Assembly (NCBI GenBank): GCA_030704615.1
Contig: CM060734.1
Location: 35,110,042 to 35,170,041, forward strand
Reading direction: 5' to 3'
Source: Takakia lepidozioides
Lineage: Eukaryota > Streptophyta > Takakiopsida > Takakiales > Takakiaceae
Length of the DNA: 60,000 nt
Shown here: positions 1 to 11,060 of the stretch, in pieces
Numbering within the stretch: the stretch's first letter is position 1
Layout of the letters: the number at the start of each line of letters is the position of its first letter
The notes under the pieces: model-generated
What the model was told of the DNA's origin: nothing
The model's input: only the letters and a program-made list of their open reading frames with translations
The model's database searches: none
Position numbers and translations under genes: made by a program

Positions 1-1200
1 TAAATGGAAGCTAGAGTGCTTGTTACACCTTGACAAGAAAACAAGATGCAGCAAATGGCAATGGATGATCTCTTGTGTTTTGTCAGTTTGTATTTTTGGG
101 AAAAGCACTTGCAAACTAACAAACTGACAAACTGAGGACCTTGCCCTGTGATCTTCCTGTTTTTCATGTTTGTGATGACCTGCAGTGTCCAGGTTTTACT
201 CTAGCTGATCGGGCATTCCAAAGGATTTTATGGTTGCCATCCGTATGTGAAACATCTGGTCCAGCACAAATTTGAGAGCTGGTATGGACAGAATTATTGA
301 ACCCATGTCCACCTCCCTGCAGAACTTCTACTATACTCTACTCTACTCTACTATACTGTGGAGGAGGACCTCGTGCCCTGTAAGGTTTATGTTATGTTGT
401 GTAAGGTCTATTTAGCAATTTCATCAATCTACCCAGTAGTCACTTGCTGCTTTCATGGAGATTCTTCACACTTCAATTGCAATTTCCTTAGAATGACATC
501 TACCATGAGAGAACACATTTTGAGGATGCCGATACCTTGTACCATCTGATTGCGGTTGCTTGAGAGTGCCAGCAGAACTGACAAGGGCTGGTTGGATGAG
601 CAGCCCAACTTTTCCTCCTCAGCAGTGTTTTAATGCTTTTGATGAGCATGGCATCCGCATTGAGGCAAAATACCAAATAGAAGCCTAGAGAACTTGGTTT
701 AGTATGAGTGGTTGGCCTGCCAGGGAGAGCATGGACAAGCTCCGTAAAGAGAGTTTCCTTTCTAGGTTCTGCATAATTGGTTCAAATCTTACCTGATCCG
801 AGAGTCCGAGAGCCTGAATATGGTATCTTCCAAACGGAAGGCAGTAGCCCTTCACAATAAAATGACATGTTTGCTTAGAGCAGCCTTGGATAGACCAGTT
901 TTGCCCAAGAGTTCATTCAAACCTTGGGCTCTTACTGATTTTGAGGGGTGACCCTAGGTATAGGCGTTTGGGGGTTTAGGGGTTATTGATTTTGTGGATG
1001 GTTCTCAATTAGCTGGGTATCAAGTATCAACCTCAAGATATTTCAAGAACCCATCCTATTTTGAGTTGACTACATAGGAGAGAGAGAAGACGTTGACTAA
1101 AGCCAACATAATTAAAAGCCATTTCCCCTAATGGCCACTGTCCCAAAGGGGGGTTGGTCCTAATCGCACGAGCACACCGCTCACGTGAATTGTCCCTACG
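1..1200. other. Gene-free stretch, nothing recognised
   Basis: No open frame here resembles a known protein on either strand. A short pyrimidine-rich CTACT-type microsatellite lies near 327-357. Around 825-860 a fragment resembles the middle of the SINE family seen at 5912 (it shares a GGAAGGCAGTAGCCCTTC-like stretch). The rest is unassigned intergenic DNA. Confidence 0.5.
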
Positions 1201-1296
1201 ATGCCTATTACCATTTGTAAACATATTACAGTCTACCCTCTATATGTGATGCCTATTACCATTTGTAAACATATTACAGTCTACCCTCTATATGTG
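1201..1296. repeat. Exact tandem duplication of a 48-bp unit
   Basis: Positions 1201-1248 and 1249-1296 are identical 48-mers starting ATGCCTATTACC and ending TATATGTG. Perfect identity suggests a recent duplication. No coding role is visible. Confidence 0.95.
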
Positions 1297-1349
1297 TCAC
1301 ACCTCCGGAGTAGAAAATGTAACACATGTGGATATTAAACGTCATAACA

Positions 1350-2195
1350 GACTAGGGTAGCCTATGCCGTTGGCCCAAGTGTCTAGTGTCATCTAAGTCC
1401 AAGTGCAATCCCTTATGTATCCGGAGACCCTGCAGTTTTGGGGGATCTCCACGTCATTGTTCCAGGAAAGCCATTTTGCTATTTTTCACGAATTTTCAGC
1501 GACCAAAAGTACTTGAATTTTTGTGTTGATAGCCTGTGCCGTTGGCCCAAGTGTCCAATGTCATCTAAGTCCAAGTGCAATCCCCTATGTATCCAGACCC
1601 TTCAGTTTTGGAGATCTCCACGTCATTGTTTCAACAAAGCCCACTTTGCTATTTTTGCAATCTCCCCTGTCGAGGCTTAATATATTGATATATCCACTTT
1701 GCTATTTTTTGCGAATTTTCAGCGACCAAAAGCACTTGAAATTGCAAATCTCCCACGTGAAGGGCCAATCACAGCTCTAGGAAAGCCCACTTTGTTATTT
1801 TTTCCGAATTTCCAGCGACCAAGATGACCTGAAATTCGACATCTCCCACACCGCCGGTCCAAAAATTATGAGACCATTGCCGGTGCACCCCTCCTCATCG
1901 AGGGCTTTCCAACGCCACCAAGTACTGGCGTCGGGCCCCGCGGTTTAGGAGATCTCAACGACGCTACAAAACAAAACAAAACAAATTGGCCAAGTGCATC
2001 AATACATGAAGCAAGCCATATCTAATCAAATTCTTTTCCACAAAGCCTACGACCAGATTTGAACAAGAGACCTTTGCCTTGATATCTCTCCCGCCGAGGC
2101 TCCAACCATTGTCCAGGATATCCCACTTTGCTATTTTTGTTATTTTTCGTGAATTTTCAGCGACCAAAAGCACTTCAAATTCCAAATCTGCCACA
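1350..2195. repeat. Block of interspersed imperfect direct repeats
   Basis: Two kinds of repeat alternate. A segment of about 85 bp beginning GCC(T)ATGCCGTTGGCCCAAG occurs near 1358 and 1536. A core of about 45 bp containing AATTTTCAGCGACCAAAA occurs near 1492, 1720 and 2155, with a diverged copy near 1805, each preceded by a CACTTTGCTATTTTT-like run. The short ORFs across this block are by-products of the repeats. The family is unknown. Confidence 0.7.
1880..1986 (-). repeat. Dispersed repeat, minus-strand copy (family also at 36011-36360)
   Basis: Read on the minus strand this begins with a TTTTG pentamer run, then GTAGCGTCGTTGAGATCTCC, and ends in GAAAGCCCTCGATGAG. The same order (TTTTG run, GT-GTCGTTGAGA, CTCCGCCC, GAAGCCCTTGATGAGTAGGG) occurs on the plus strand at 36011-36120 and again, more diverged, at 36268-36360. 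This is a dispersed repeat of unknown class. Confidence 0.65.
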
Positions 2196-2284
2196 AAACA
2201 TGGTTTCAGATAAACTCACACACCGAGCTGAAACAAGGCGTACATTGACGCCAGGACATCACAATGCCCAATTATTATTATTAT

Positions 2285-2505
2285 TTTGGTATTGCGACGC
2301 CGGGGCGTTGCAACAAAACAGCGGGGGCCCATTTCCCCTTCATGCCACCTTGCGATGGCTGGGCGTCGTAAGGGCGTCGCAGCGGAGGATTGCGACGCCG
2401 GGGTGTCGCCAAAAAAGCGCCGCGGGGTTGGCGTCGCAGGCTCAGCGCCGCGCCGGGCATTGGGGCGCGGCTGGCGTCGCAAACCCCCCCCCAATTTGCT
2501 GGAGT
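2285..2505. repeat. CpG-dense GC-rich block built on GCGACGCC/GGCGTCGC
   Basis: An AT-rich background switches abruptly to a very GC-rich 220-bp stretch. The octamer GCGACGCC, its complement GGCGTCGC, and near variants recur through it in both orientations. A TTATTATTATTATT run precedes it. Open frames run through in several phases because stop codons are rare in such composition; no protein is recognised. Confidence 0.7.
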
Positions 2506-4105
2506 GAATAAACCAAGACACTGAAGTGGCGCATCCACTCTGCCCAGTCTTCCTTCGTGCTTTGCTTTGAGGACTCCCAGGCAGCTCTTAGACCTCCTTC
2601 ATTTACCTAGCATAATCACACTTGGTCAGACTGAAGATCCAGGAATGATGGTAAAAGATGGTATGACAGAATGACCAAGAATGGAAGGTGGATAAGGGAT
2701 GTAGCAGAACAAAAACCTTGACCAGCTTGACTGAAAAGAGAATCATGTGTTCACATTATGGACTGCCAGACAGACGGAAAACAAGTGCAAAAGAAACCTG
2801 GAGAGGCCTTGATGTAACCAATGAGTCAAATCACTATTAACATTACATATCTCTCCATCCCCATCCATTCCAGGATAGGGGATGCCTGGAAAAATGGGCA
2901 CATCCCCAACCACAATGAAGGGAGCATAAACAGGAGACATGTCCAACAAAGTTGGTTCTCTTTTATTTTTGACGAGCCTCTATTGCATCAAATTGCGCAT
3001 GCTGAAACCCCATGCATCAGAAATAAAATGCAGACAAATAAGACTCTTGGGGGGGAATATAACATTTCTTTCTTTCTTTACTTTCACTATTTCTCCAATG
3101 AAAAGTGGCATGCTAGTAACCTCTTTTTCACCTTGCGACAAACAATTTTGTGGTGAAACAACAACAATCAGTTGGGTAAATGCAGAGATAGGTGGACCAA
3201 AAACTGCGTAACATACAGTTTCTGCAGTGACCTCCCTTTATGGTTTTACCCATATTTGTCCAACAACCCAATATTTTATCTAAATTTATATGTAATAGGG
3301 TTTCTAATTATAATAGGTATGTGTACCAACTGTTAGATTGCAAAAACAATCATGTACCAGAGAGCTATGGACTTCTAAAGTTGATTACTATGGAGTGCAG
3401 ATGTTACACTTAAAATCTTATGGAAAAAAAAACATCATCTACACTCATTTAATGGCACAAAAGAAAACATATTAGGGGTGTCATTTCTAAAACCAACCCA
3501 AATCCACTTTTATATGGACTAGTCACCTTAGGAATTGAGAGCTATGAACTATTTTACACCTTAAAAACAAATTGTCCATAACACATTATGTTTTGGGTTT
3601 TTGGGGTGTCATCTTTTATCAAAAGACACACAAACCTATAATCTACAATGGCCAGGTGGTATCTAGACAAGTGGTTGTAAACTCTAAATTTTGACGTCAA
3701 ATTAAAATATCTAGTAGATTATGTCTTTAATATTTGGGAGTAGATTCTTTACTGAAAATATTTCGTATACTACTATCTATGTTTCTAAAAATAAACTAAC
3801 AAAATTGGGGCTCAAAATTTTTTTTTTCCATGGACTTCCATGGACTCAACAACTGCCGTTTTTGGTCCACCCATTCATGCAAATGCCCAGTTGATTCGTT
3901 ACAATGTGCTCCAAATATTTTGGACGGACCTATGGAAACCACATACTGAGATTATGTTGGAAGGTAGGTACCTCGTTGCCAGAGTGTCAAATCAGGGGCA
4001 GTGCCACGAGTGCACGGCTGCCAGTGGGATATGTCACCAGCCCTGCCTTTGAAGCAACGTCCGCCACAAAGTCTTCTTCAAATAACTCAGACAGCTGCCC
4101 CACAT
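2506..4105. other. Intergenic, nothing recognised
   Basis: This is AT-rich DNA with only short, low-complexity frames. A short T-run lies near 3820. No gene, RNA or mobile-element signature was found. Confidence 0.5.
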
Positions 4106-4681
4106 TCATCCCAATTTCCCCACTTTGTGAGCTTTTTTGGGGTGGTCGCGTAGCAATTGGTTAAAAGAGAAGACGAATTTTTTGTGATTGTCGACGGCTT
4201 TTTGTTTGGTAATATTGTAAGCAGCTTTTTTGGCATCTCTGCCAACTTTGGAGAGAGTAGCTATCCATTTTGGAATATCTTGAAGATTGGCAGGTGGTGG
4301 CATGAGTACTTGACACGTTGTTAAGGTATTTAGGCAATTGATACGTGGATCCGATGTCCAGTTGTTCCCCTGGTGAATGGGGGTAGTGGTGGGTATAATA
4401 GCGAGGGCACGCCTGATAATGTGATATGTGTTAAGATGTGATGTCCATATACGTTTTTGAATACGGGTAAGATAGCCACCATTTTGTTTTGAGCGTGCAG
4501 TTTGTGGGATTTCAGGGGGGGTAGAACAGGTGGCAATCACACTTTTGGTCATTTCTTGCATTGAAGTTGTGAGTATGGTCTCGGCGTCGTTCCATGCTGC
4601 AGAAGGCTTGAGCTTACCATAGTTTGTTGTGGGGCATTCAAATAGACCGTCTCTGTCTCTTGAGTAGGCTATGACCAACAA
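4106..4681 (-). mobile_element. Possible LINE (non-LTR retrotransposon) ORF2 remnant
   Basis: A 191-codon open frame on the minus strand encodes a basic, helical protein. Its C-terminal third is rich in Lys and Arg and contains DAKKAAYNITKQK and a HPKKAHKVGKLG end. This composition resembles the linker between endonuclease and reverse transcriptase in plant LINE ORF2 proteins. No catalytic motif is present, so family assignment is weak. No endonuclease or RT sequence was recognised beside it. An unrelated random ORF cannot be excluded. Confidence 0.3.
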
Positions 4682-5911
4682 AGTCTTATGAGTACATTCT
4701 ATCTATTCGGTGCAAGAAGAGAGTCCTGAGAGGGTGAATATATATCCTGTACATGGAGATGGAGGAGTGTAGGTTTGTACTTTCAATAAGGGTTCAATTA
4801 TGTGGTGCAGATATGGATTCTTTGCGGCTAACTATATTGGAGGCTTTCATGAAGATATGCACCGGTATGCACGTGATATTGCAATTTTGGGTCTTGCATG
4901 TCAACTTTGAGAACAATGATTTATACATGCACGATAGCTTGCTCAGAGTAATGTGGTAGTGCCTCTCATTCGCTCCTCCTGTAGGGACCTAACTTTTCGT
5001 TTGTCGGGAGCTAGCATACCGATGAAAAACAATGAAGATAAAATTTGAGGTGAAAAGAGGTTACATCTAGATAACAGAATTTGAACCAGGATCACCTAGG
5101 TCATAGGTCCCACAAGTCTTGTCTGCATAAGAGAGATAACTCGTTGATTTTCACTTGATCATATAGCTCGGTGAGGCCTTTCCGGCCCATCCGACCCTTC
5201 CAATTCGTTGCCTAGCATATATATGTACTCACTAACTTACTCTCTCTAGTTTGAAATACCATTGTATTTGTAACTACATTTTGTTGGGGGCACCGTCCCC
5301 TTTCAAGTTTAACCCTTAAGGGCCCTCCATTGGAACCCCAAAAAAATGACCTCTCATCAATTAACATGATTGAGGCTACACACCACGTTGTCACATCCAA
5401 AATAGTAAACCTTACCAAATCCACCTGAGCTACCATGCACATCCACTCAACAAATTGCAAAGAAATTCACCATATGACAAGAGAGATTTTAATGTTTTAG
5501 TGGGGGTTTCTGGTTTTTGGATTTTGCAAAGTATAAAGTTGAGCTTTGACCAAGCTATGAGTGATGGGTTGATTTTTCTTGCTTCTGCCTCCCACATAGA
5601 AATGTGTATGGTATCCTAGCCAACAACATTGAAAATTTTAAGCAAAATCGCATTTGTTTTTATTAGGGTCCTTTGTATGTGTTTGAGGGAGGATCAAAAT
5701 GACCTCCATAGCTTAGCAACTCAAGGCGAGCCCATTCCAAAAATTGATCCATTGATAATAAGATGTTTCAATAAAGGGCCCACCCCTGAAAGGGGCAGTA
5801 GCTGTGAGGCGAAGTGGCTCTTAGTTACGCCAGCTTCGGCCGGAGTCTTCTCTCTGAGATGTTTCACTCAATCCCTCCAATGAAGGTGTGGAACGCACTA
5901 TCATTGTAAGT
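4682..5911. other. Intergenic with possible SINE fragments
   Basis: No gene was recognised. On the minus strand near 5060-5110 a GGTTCAAATTC sequence looks like a Pol III B box, possibly a SINE remnant. At 5788-5860 a fragment (GGCTCTTAGTTACGCC..TTCGG..GG) matches the 3' hairpin part of the SINE family at 5912 and an intronic copy near 16855. Confidence 0.4.
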
Positions 5912-6080
5912 AGACAACCAGCATGTAGCCCAGTGGTGATGGGCACATACGACGTTGGATGTGGTTGTGGGTTCAAACCACCGTCTGGTGTGTCATGAAG
6001 GTGTCCACCTTCCCGGTGGAAGGCAATAGCCCTTCGGGGTAAGTGACACCATAAGTTACGCTCCCTTCGGGAGGCGTCAT
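5912..6080 (+). mobile_element. tRNA-derived SINE, copy 1
   Basis: The element starts AGACAACCA and carries a Pol III A box (TAGCCCAGTGG, 5926-5936) and a B box (GGTTCAAACC, about 5970-5979) at tRNA-like spacing. The 3' half contains two short hairpins closed by TTCG loops, the last being ACGCTCCC-TTCG-GGGAGGCGT, before a T-rich end. A second plus-strand copy at 7384 and a minus-strand copy at 35478 share the same order, which supports a real SINE family. No cloverleaf can be folded, so this is not a functional tRNA gene. Confidence 0.75.
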
Positions 6081-6358
6081 ACTTTTTTATTCCATTGTAA
6101 GCTTGGTAAAAAGAAAAATTGTAGATCCAAGGGTGGAATTAAAAAAATTACCACCCAAGTGAGCCCAATTGTGGGCCAATTATGTCTGGCCACATAGACA
6201 GCCAACTCTAGATGGCCCTTCCCGCGTGCTCCAATTTCATGACCCCTAGTTTTCTAAACAATCTTTACAGGTCCGAGAATTTGATAAAATTAACTAGTTT
6301 CAATGTGGGAATGTGGACCATCTTGTCAGAAATTTAAATGCAGTTGGAACCATTAAGG

Positions 6359-6384
6359 TATATATATATATATATATATATATA
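6359..6384. repeat. (TA)n microsatellite
   Basis: Thirteen consecutive TA dinucleotides. Confidence 0.95.
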
Positions 6385-7022
6385 GATCTACAAAAAGTAC
6401 ATAGAAAAATCTTCTTCCTCAAAATCCGAAATGCATCTCCCCTTAACCTTCAAACACCATGGGGTTTGTTGACTTTAAGGAAAAAAAAAGGACCCCTGCC
6501 TAATAAAAACCCTGTAACTTGGGAAAAAGTTGTCAATTTGATACTTCAAGCCGACAATACCCAGCCACCTACCTGCACGCCCTGTCCAAATTTGGGGCCA
6601 ATCGGAAAAGACATGCCAAAACCCCATGCCTGAATGTGGGGCCCTATTTTTGGCATTTTAAAAAAATAAACAAAAAAAAGACAAGAATTTATAGATTTTG
6701 GATGTGGGGTGAAATCTGTTGGGCCTGGTTGAGACTTGGGACAATCTAAGATCCTTGTGACATTCTTGTTCTAACAAGCCCAAGATCTCAGAATTTGGAA
6801 GAGATTACGCCACTTGGCACTAGGTCAAAGCAAGGAGGTTATGGAATTGTCATACGAAGGATTATGTAGAAGTTAGTGTTTGAAGACAATATGCATCACA
6901 CTCATTCAAGGCAAGTTGCATTGAAGGCAATAATCCCTTATTTATAGTGACCGGGGCATTTCCTCTTCCTTAGTGGTAGTCCGAGATTATTTGTTAAACT
7001 TTTAGGTTCTAGCACATAAGGT

Positions 7023-7027
<5 letters not shown>

Positions 7028-7072
<45 letters not shown>

Positions 7073-7306
7073 AATTAAATATAAATATAAATATATAAAT
7101 AAATAAATATATATATAAACCTGGGAGCAACTGCTCACAATTCAGGCCCTTGAGGAGGGGGGAAAATTAACCCATTAGGCCATTAGGCACACAGGTGGTC
7201 AACCACCAGACTAGCCGGTCACGAACAATCCACACACAGGGCAGGGCAGCGGGTTTGAACTCCGAACCACCAGGGCGACACACTGTGCACTTACCAGCTG
7301 ATGTGC
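7028..7306 (-). mobile_element. Poly(A)-tailed tRNA-like SINE flanked by a 9-bp target duplication
   Basis: On the minus strand the element begins near 7306, has a B-box-like GGAGTTCAAACCC near 7250, and ends in an AT-rich stretch followed by a run of 43 A (T at 7026-7068 on the plus strand). AGGTGAGTT occurs at 7019-7027 and again at 7307-7315, as expected for target-primed insertion. The body differs from the TTCG-hairpin SINE family, so this is a second SINE family. An A box is only weakly visible. The duplication overlaps the T run by two bases, so chance similarity is not fully excluded. Confidence 0.6.
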
Positions 7307-7383
7307 AGGTGAGTTATTATTGCCCACCACCCAAAAGGAGGAGGAGGTGAAGGTTTTGAGCCCAAGTTTCACTCTCTACATTA

Positions 7384-7515
7384 CAGACAACCAAGTGTAG
7401 CCCACTGGTAAGGGGCCCACATCACCTCGGAAGTGGATGTGGGTTCAATTCACCTTCCCTCTGGAAGGCGGTAGCATGGACACCATCATTTACGCTTCCC
7501 TGGGGAGGCGTCATC
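7384..7515 (+). mobile_element. tRNA-derived SINE, copy 2 (MULE inserted at its 3' end)
   Basis: This copy starts AGACAACCAAGTG, has an A box TAGCCCACTGG (7398-7408) and a B box GGTTCAATTC near 7442, and ends in the ACGCTTCCC..GGGGAGGCGTCATCATAC hairpin as in copy 1. The 9-bp target duplication of the large element at 7525 overlaps its last bases, so the Mutator-like element jumped into the SINE tail. Confidence 0.75.
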
Positions 7516-7524
7516 ATACTTATT

Positions 7525-7762
7525 GCCAAGCATTAGATGGGGCCTGGAGTTGAATGCGAGGGAGCCGGTTCAGCCAGCGTGGACCCCCCGCCACCCCACG
7601 CCCACCCCCAACTCCAGCACCCGCAAACCACGCGACACGCCCTCTCGTGCCTCATGTTCCCGCTGCCAGGACATGAGACGTGCCCTCTCCCGCATCCCCA
7701 TCCCTCCTTGCATCCCGCCCTCATGCATAGCATTGCCCTCCATCCCCCCTGCATACCTTCAT
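7525..7762 (+). repeat. Left terminal inverted repeat of the MULE
   Basis: This is GC-rich and CpG-containing, and complementary to 13863-14098. The apparent ORFs over it in several frames are mirrored in the right repeat and are not genes. Confidence 0.85.
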
Positions 7763-8164
7763 CCTCCCCATGCTACATGGTATCCCAAGCATACATCATG
7801 CACTCTTTCAAAAATTCTGACATCTATTCAAATTTCAAATGGCAAATTTGAAGAAACAATGGACGTTGGGATATATGCCACGTCATCACATGCATTGCCA
7901 CCCCAATCTAGGGTTTTGCTACCCTCATCGTGCATTTCCTCGTACAACAGTTCTATCCATGCCTTCCAAATGCATCCCCACCTTGGCACTCTGCGTTCAC
8001 CTTCCATATTGAATTGTGTTTGTATGTTGCCTACATATGTTGCATACCATTGTAAGTTGCAATCGTGTGGATGTCTGGCCCACCTGAAAAGTTTGTGCTT
8101 GCATAGGGCACAATTTGTTGTCTGATGCATGAATTTCCTTTGCAGCTATACATGCCCACAATCT

Positions 8165-10275
8165 GCCAGCAGAACAAAAGAGTAGGAGGTTTATGTGAGG
8201 ATAGGGCAGGGAAAGAAGAAACTCAGAAGGAGTTTGTTGGAAAAATCCCTAAGCGAGATGTGATCTCTTGGAATGCCATGATTGCAGGATTAGCTCGGCA
8301 CGGGCAAAGTGAAGAGGCTTCTCGTTACTTCCGAAGTATGCAACAAGAAGGCTTGAAGCCCAACAATGTCACCTTCATGAGCTGGATCAATGCATGTGCC
8401 AGCCCCACGGCTGTGGGTCTCTTCATGGGCCATGAGCATAAATTTCCATATGTTCCTTGAAAGTGGTCTGTCATTGCCACTGCCACTGCCACTGCTCCTC
8501 TGCCACTTTTGTTATATGTGTTGTACAACTATTGTGGGAGCTATGAAGCTGGTGGGGAAGGGTCACAGCTTGTCACTGTTGCACAAGATGAAGCTGAATC
8601 AGATGGTCCGACTTCATGATTGACAGCACAAATCATCAAAGCTGGGCTGGCACCATATATCATCCTGGAGACTTTCCTTGTTGTCAGTATGCCAACTGTG
8701 GGAGCATGAAAGGAAAGGGAGATTGTCAATGCCCGGTGTGCAGGCGGCCTAAAGACAATATCCATTTTCTGTTACAATGTCTGAGGATGCACAAGGAGTG
8801 TTCAACACCATGTCTCAACGAAATGTGGTCTCATGGAATGTGATGATTGGAGGATATACTTAGAATCAGTGTGGTTCAAAGGCTTTCAAGATCTACGAGC
8901 AAATGGTACAGGAAGAGGTGATAGCCGATCAGGTCGCAATCTATGCATGCGCCAACCTTGAAGCCCTGGAAAAGAATAAAGAGGTCCATTCTAACATCAT
9001 CAAAGCTAGAATTGCTCCAGATATGTCCATCTTTTGTAGGAACGCACAAAATATAAAAGACCTTGCAGCTGGAAAGCACGTGCATGCCCACATTATCTGA
9101 AATGGATTCAAGCCATATGTCTGTCTACAGAACACCCTCATCAACATGTATGCCAATTGTGGGAGTGTGGTGGATGCACACGAAGTGTTTGAGAGAATTT
9201 GTGAACGAGATATGGTTACCTGGAGTATGAGAATGGTAGGATATGCCAGACTTCAGTGTGGTAAAGAAGAATTTGAGATCTATAAGCATAAGTGAAATGT
9301 GATCCCTTTCAACATGATGATTGTAGAATATGCCCAACATGGGTTTGGTAGGGATGCTTTCCAGATCTATGAGCAAATGCAATGGGAAGAGGTGTTGCCC
9401 AACAGGGCCACATTTGTTTGTGTTCTAAATTCATGTTGACACTATCAAAGCTGGAACTGTGCCAGATATCATTCTGGATGCTGCCCTTGTTGACACGTTT
9501 GCCAAATGTGGGAGCATAGAGAATGCACATGAATATGCACGGGAAGCTTTCCATATGTATGGAAAATGCAAGAGGAAGGGGTGGCGCCTGGTAGGGTCAC
9601 TTTCATTGTGTTCTCAATGCATTGTGAATTGGTCCATGTTGGCCTCATCGAAAATGAAAACCGGTTAGACATCGTTCTGGAAACTGCCCTTGCTAACATG
9701 TATGCAAAATGCAGAAGCTTGGAGGAAGCACATCAAGTATTCAACAATGTGGCTCAACAAGATTTGGTCTCATGGATGCTACGATTGCAGGATATGGATA
9801 GCATGGATGGTGTGAGGAAGCCCTCCAACAATTTGAACAAATTCAATAGGAGGCTTGAAGCAAGATGGTATCACATTTATATCTCTTCTTTCTTGATGTA
9901 GTCATGCAGGATTAGTGAAAGAAGGCCGTCACTACTTTGATTCTAGGAGTCAAAATCATAGCCGATACATTAGAGCATTTTGGCTGCATGGTGGACTTCT
10001 TGGTCATGCAGGACGATTAGATGAGGCTGAGGACTCCATTAACAAAATGGCGCCAATTGAACCAAGTGCTTCGGTGTGGGGGCCCACACTTGGTGCCTGC
10101 ATAATTCATGGTAATGTGGTGCTAGCACAATGTGCAACTGGTCGGTGGGAGGAAAAAACAATTGTGAGAAAAAAGACGGAGGAGAAAGGTGTCAGAAAAG
10201 AGCAAGGGCGCAGCTGCATCGAGGTCAACAACCAGGTGCATACATTGCAGAAGACAAAGTGCATCTGCAAATATA
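8165..10275 (+). pseudogene. PPR (PLS-class, E-type end) pseudogene
   Basis: Pentatricopeptide repeats are visible across at least six broken frames: RDVISWNAMIAGLA near 8260, GLKPNNVTF near 8350, INMYANCGSVVDA near 9140, ALVDTFAKCGSI near 9480, ALANMYAKCRSLEEA near 9690. An E/E+-like end (DEAEDSINKM, GRSCIEVNNQVHTL) lies near 10020-10250. Family members are organellar RNA-binding proteins for C-to-U editing or RNA processing. Stop codons and frameshifts interrupt nearly every repeat, and no DYW deaminase domain is present. It lies wholly inside the MULE, so it is probably captured or carried sequence. No full-length reading frame can be assembled, so no function is expected. Confidence 0.8.
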
Positions 10276-10324
10276 GGGGATCCATGCAGAGTTGACAAGC
10301 GGGTCTATGCCGAAATCAAGATAA

Positions 10325-11060
10325 TTGGATTTGAGTCAGATCTCCCAAGTAAGCAATGGCGCTCTTGTCAGCATGTATTGCAAATGTAGGAATATAGTGA
10401 ATGTGCACCAAGTTTTTGACAATATACATACACGAAATGTGATTTCATGGACTGCGATGATTGCAGGACTAGCTAAGGAAGGGCATAGTGGAGAGGCAAT
10501 TGAATACTTTCAACGAATGCAACAGACACGCGTGAAGCCTAACAATGTCACCTTTATGAGCACCCTCAAAGCATGTGGCAGCCCAACAGCTCTGGAACAG
10601 GGCAAGCATTTCCATGCGAACATAATCAAGGCTGGATTTGAGTCAGATCTCCTTATGGGTACTGCCCTTGTCAGCAGGTACAAAAGTGTGGGGATGTGGT
10701 GGGTGCAAGCCAAGTGTTTGACAAAATGCCTAGGCGAGATGCGATCTGATGGAATGTGATGATTGCAGGATTAGTTCAGCAAGGGCAATTCCAAAAGGCA
10801 ACTGAATTCTGGCAGCGAATGCAACGAGAAGGCTTGAAGCTAAATTGATCAGCATCCTCAATTCATGGGCTTGCCCACTAGCCGTGGAACAGGGCAAGTG
10901 GCTTCATGTGGACATAGTTGAGGCTAGACTCGAGTCGGTTGGCCAGGTGGCCAATGCCCTTGTCAACATATCCTGCAAGTGCAGGGGTTTTGTGAATGCA
11001 TGCCTCCTCAAGGGCAGAGCTATTTTAGATACCCATCCTTATAGTAGGTGGGCGTACGAT
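10325..11060 (+). pseudogene. Second PPR fragment
   Basis: The 10325-10759 frame has three to four recognisable PPR units (LVSMYCKCRNI, NVISWTAMIAGLA, VKPNNVTFMSTLKACGS, NIIKAGFESDL). A further unit continues in another phase at 10845-11030 (LAVEQGKWLHVDIVEA, NALVNISCKCRGF). It follows the E-type end of the preceding pseudogene, so it represents a second PPR gene or an inserted duplicate. It lacks a start, an organelle targeting peptide and a C-terminal domain. It is inside the MULE and is probably non-functional. Confidence 0.75.

Noticed and set aside
2691-2715. Word GGATAAGGGATGTAGCAGAA shared with 20752-20771 as a second polymerase fragment
   Set aside because: Similarity ends right after this word and the flanks do not encode related protein.
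5926-5980. tRNA gene
   Set aside because: A and B boxes are present but no acceptor stem or cloverleaf can be formed; it is repeated as a SINE.
7523-8130. 100-200 codon ORFs on both strands
   Set aside because: They run through the GC-rich terminal inverted repeat and are mirrored in the right repeat (13849-14194); this is composition, not coding.
8616-8843. Zinc-finger-like CxxC pattern in a plus-strand frame
   Set aside because: The frame crosses decayed PPR repeats; the PPR reading in other phases explains the region better.
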